This document shows positions 63,841 through 64,000 of a stretch of DNA of 64,000 nucleotides, piece by piece. Within the stretch, counting starts at the first letter, position 1. Every line of letters starts with the position of its first letter. The notes under the pieces are model-generated. The model made no database searches, had not been told where the DNA came from, and was given only the letters and a program-made list of their open reading frames with translations. Position numbers and translations under genes: made by a program. Origin of the DNA: Mycolicibacterium sphagni (GTDB lineage Bacteria > Actinomycetota > Actinomycetes > Mycobacteriales > Mycobacteriaceae); assembly GCF_013337765.1 (NCBI RefSeq), contig NZ_VBSB01000005.1, forward strand, positions 434,001-498,000, given 5' to 3'.

Positions 63841-64000
63841 CTAGACCATCTGGCGGCGGCCAGACAGGGCGCGGCCCAGTGTCAGCTCGTCGGCGAACTC
63901 CAGGTCACCGCCCATCGGCAGGCCCGAAGCGATGCGCGACACGGTGAGCCCGGGGATGTCGCGCAGGATCCGCACCAGATAGGTGGCAGTCGCCTCACCC
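63841..64000 (-). CDS. recR: Recombination mediator RecR, C-terminal fragment
   Basis: Runs off the window end; the visible C-terminal ~52 codons read [20 protein letters not shown] then [20 protein letters not shown] and end RRQMV before TAG 63841-63843. This is the conserved end of RecR, which with RecO loads RecA at single-stranded gaps. Corresponds to Rv3715c. The N-terminal part lies outside the window. Confidence 0.93.
   Translation of the reverse strand, partial: GEATATYLVRILRDIPGLTVSRIASGLPMGGDLEFADELTLGRALSGRRQMV

Overview
The window is high-GC chromosomal DNA of a mycobacterium, most likely a fast-growing environmental species (Mycolicibacterium-like). Many starts are GTG or TTG, and several promoters appear leaderless. 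It carries a five-gene ergothioneine operon, an F420-dependent oxidoreductase and a GlnR-type box, and its gene order follows, as I recall it, M. tuberculosis Rv3688c-Rv3715c. No IS transposase, phage gene, CRISPR array, tRNA or rRNA was recognised. No gap without a gene exceeds about 300 bases; the largest are 6314-6552 and the leuA leader at 53844-54104. LAYOUT. 1-6.8 kb, accessory: proline-rich secreted protein, Tat-exported lipoprotein multicopper oxidase, FAD dehydrogenase, a small conserved-looking protein, then a compact unit of a heme-oxygenase-like diiron protein, a CDGSH iron-sulfur protein and a HemK2/MTQ2-type methyltransferase. 6.8-15.6 kb, conserved core: F420 enzyme, YqeY, and the overlapping membrane-protein/DUF4129/DUF4350/MoxR/DUF58 operon with SpoIIM-like and RDD proteins. 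15.6-25.5 kb, accessory: DUF1772 protein and AraC regulator, antiporter with ParB-like partner, SnoaL/SDR pair, a metal P-type ATPase with a CadC-like ArsR repressor, carotenoid oxygenase with a PadR regulator, and a second PadR with a Gly/Phe/Pro-rich N-terminus. 25.6-30.4 kb: glpK, two methyltransferases around a GCS2-like enzyme. 30.4-31.8 kb: alpha/beta hydrolase and TetR sharing a perfect 22-bp palindrome. 31.8-37.2 kb: egtABCDE. 37.2-44.3 kb: PknH-sensor-like secreted protein, Ohr, catalase, small membrane proteins, DUF4185, asd and ask. 44.4-53.8 kb: nitroreductase, then a probably GlnR-controlled amt-glnT-mgsABC-FAD oxidoreductase-XRE/cupin unit for nitrogen or methylated-amine handling. 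53.9-57.3 kb: leuA with a leaderless leucine leader peptide and attenuator, SHOCT protein, 37-bp tandem repeats, TetR, and a small membrane protein. 57.4-64 kb: GGDEF/EAL protein, DnaQ-like exonuclease, murT-gatD, a DUF559/Vsr-like endonuclease gene bounded by 62-bp inverted repeats, and the C-terminus of recR. MOST NOTABLE. The 62-bp repeats around the DUF559 gene (57/62 identical) belong to a family with at least one and probably two more copies in the window, after asd and after katA. Every copy lies 0-16 nt downstream of a stop codon and in the same orientation relative to that gene. Two copies also supply coding sequence: the C-terminus of the DUF559 protein and the signal peptide of the DUF4185 protein. 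This resembles a REP/RAYT arrangement with a Vsr-like nuclease instead of a transposase, which is an inference. The second candidate system is the diiron/CDGSH/methyltransferase unit. Rv equivalents, family names and regulators are from memory and were not searched.
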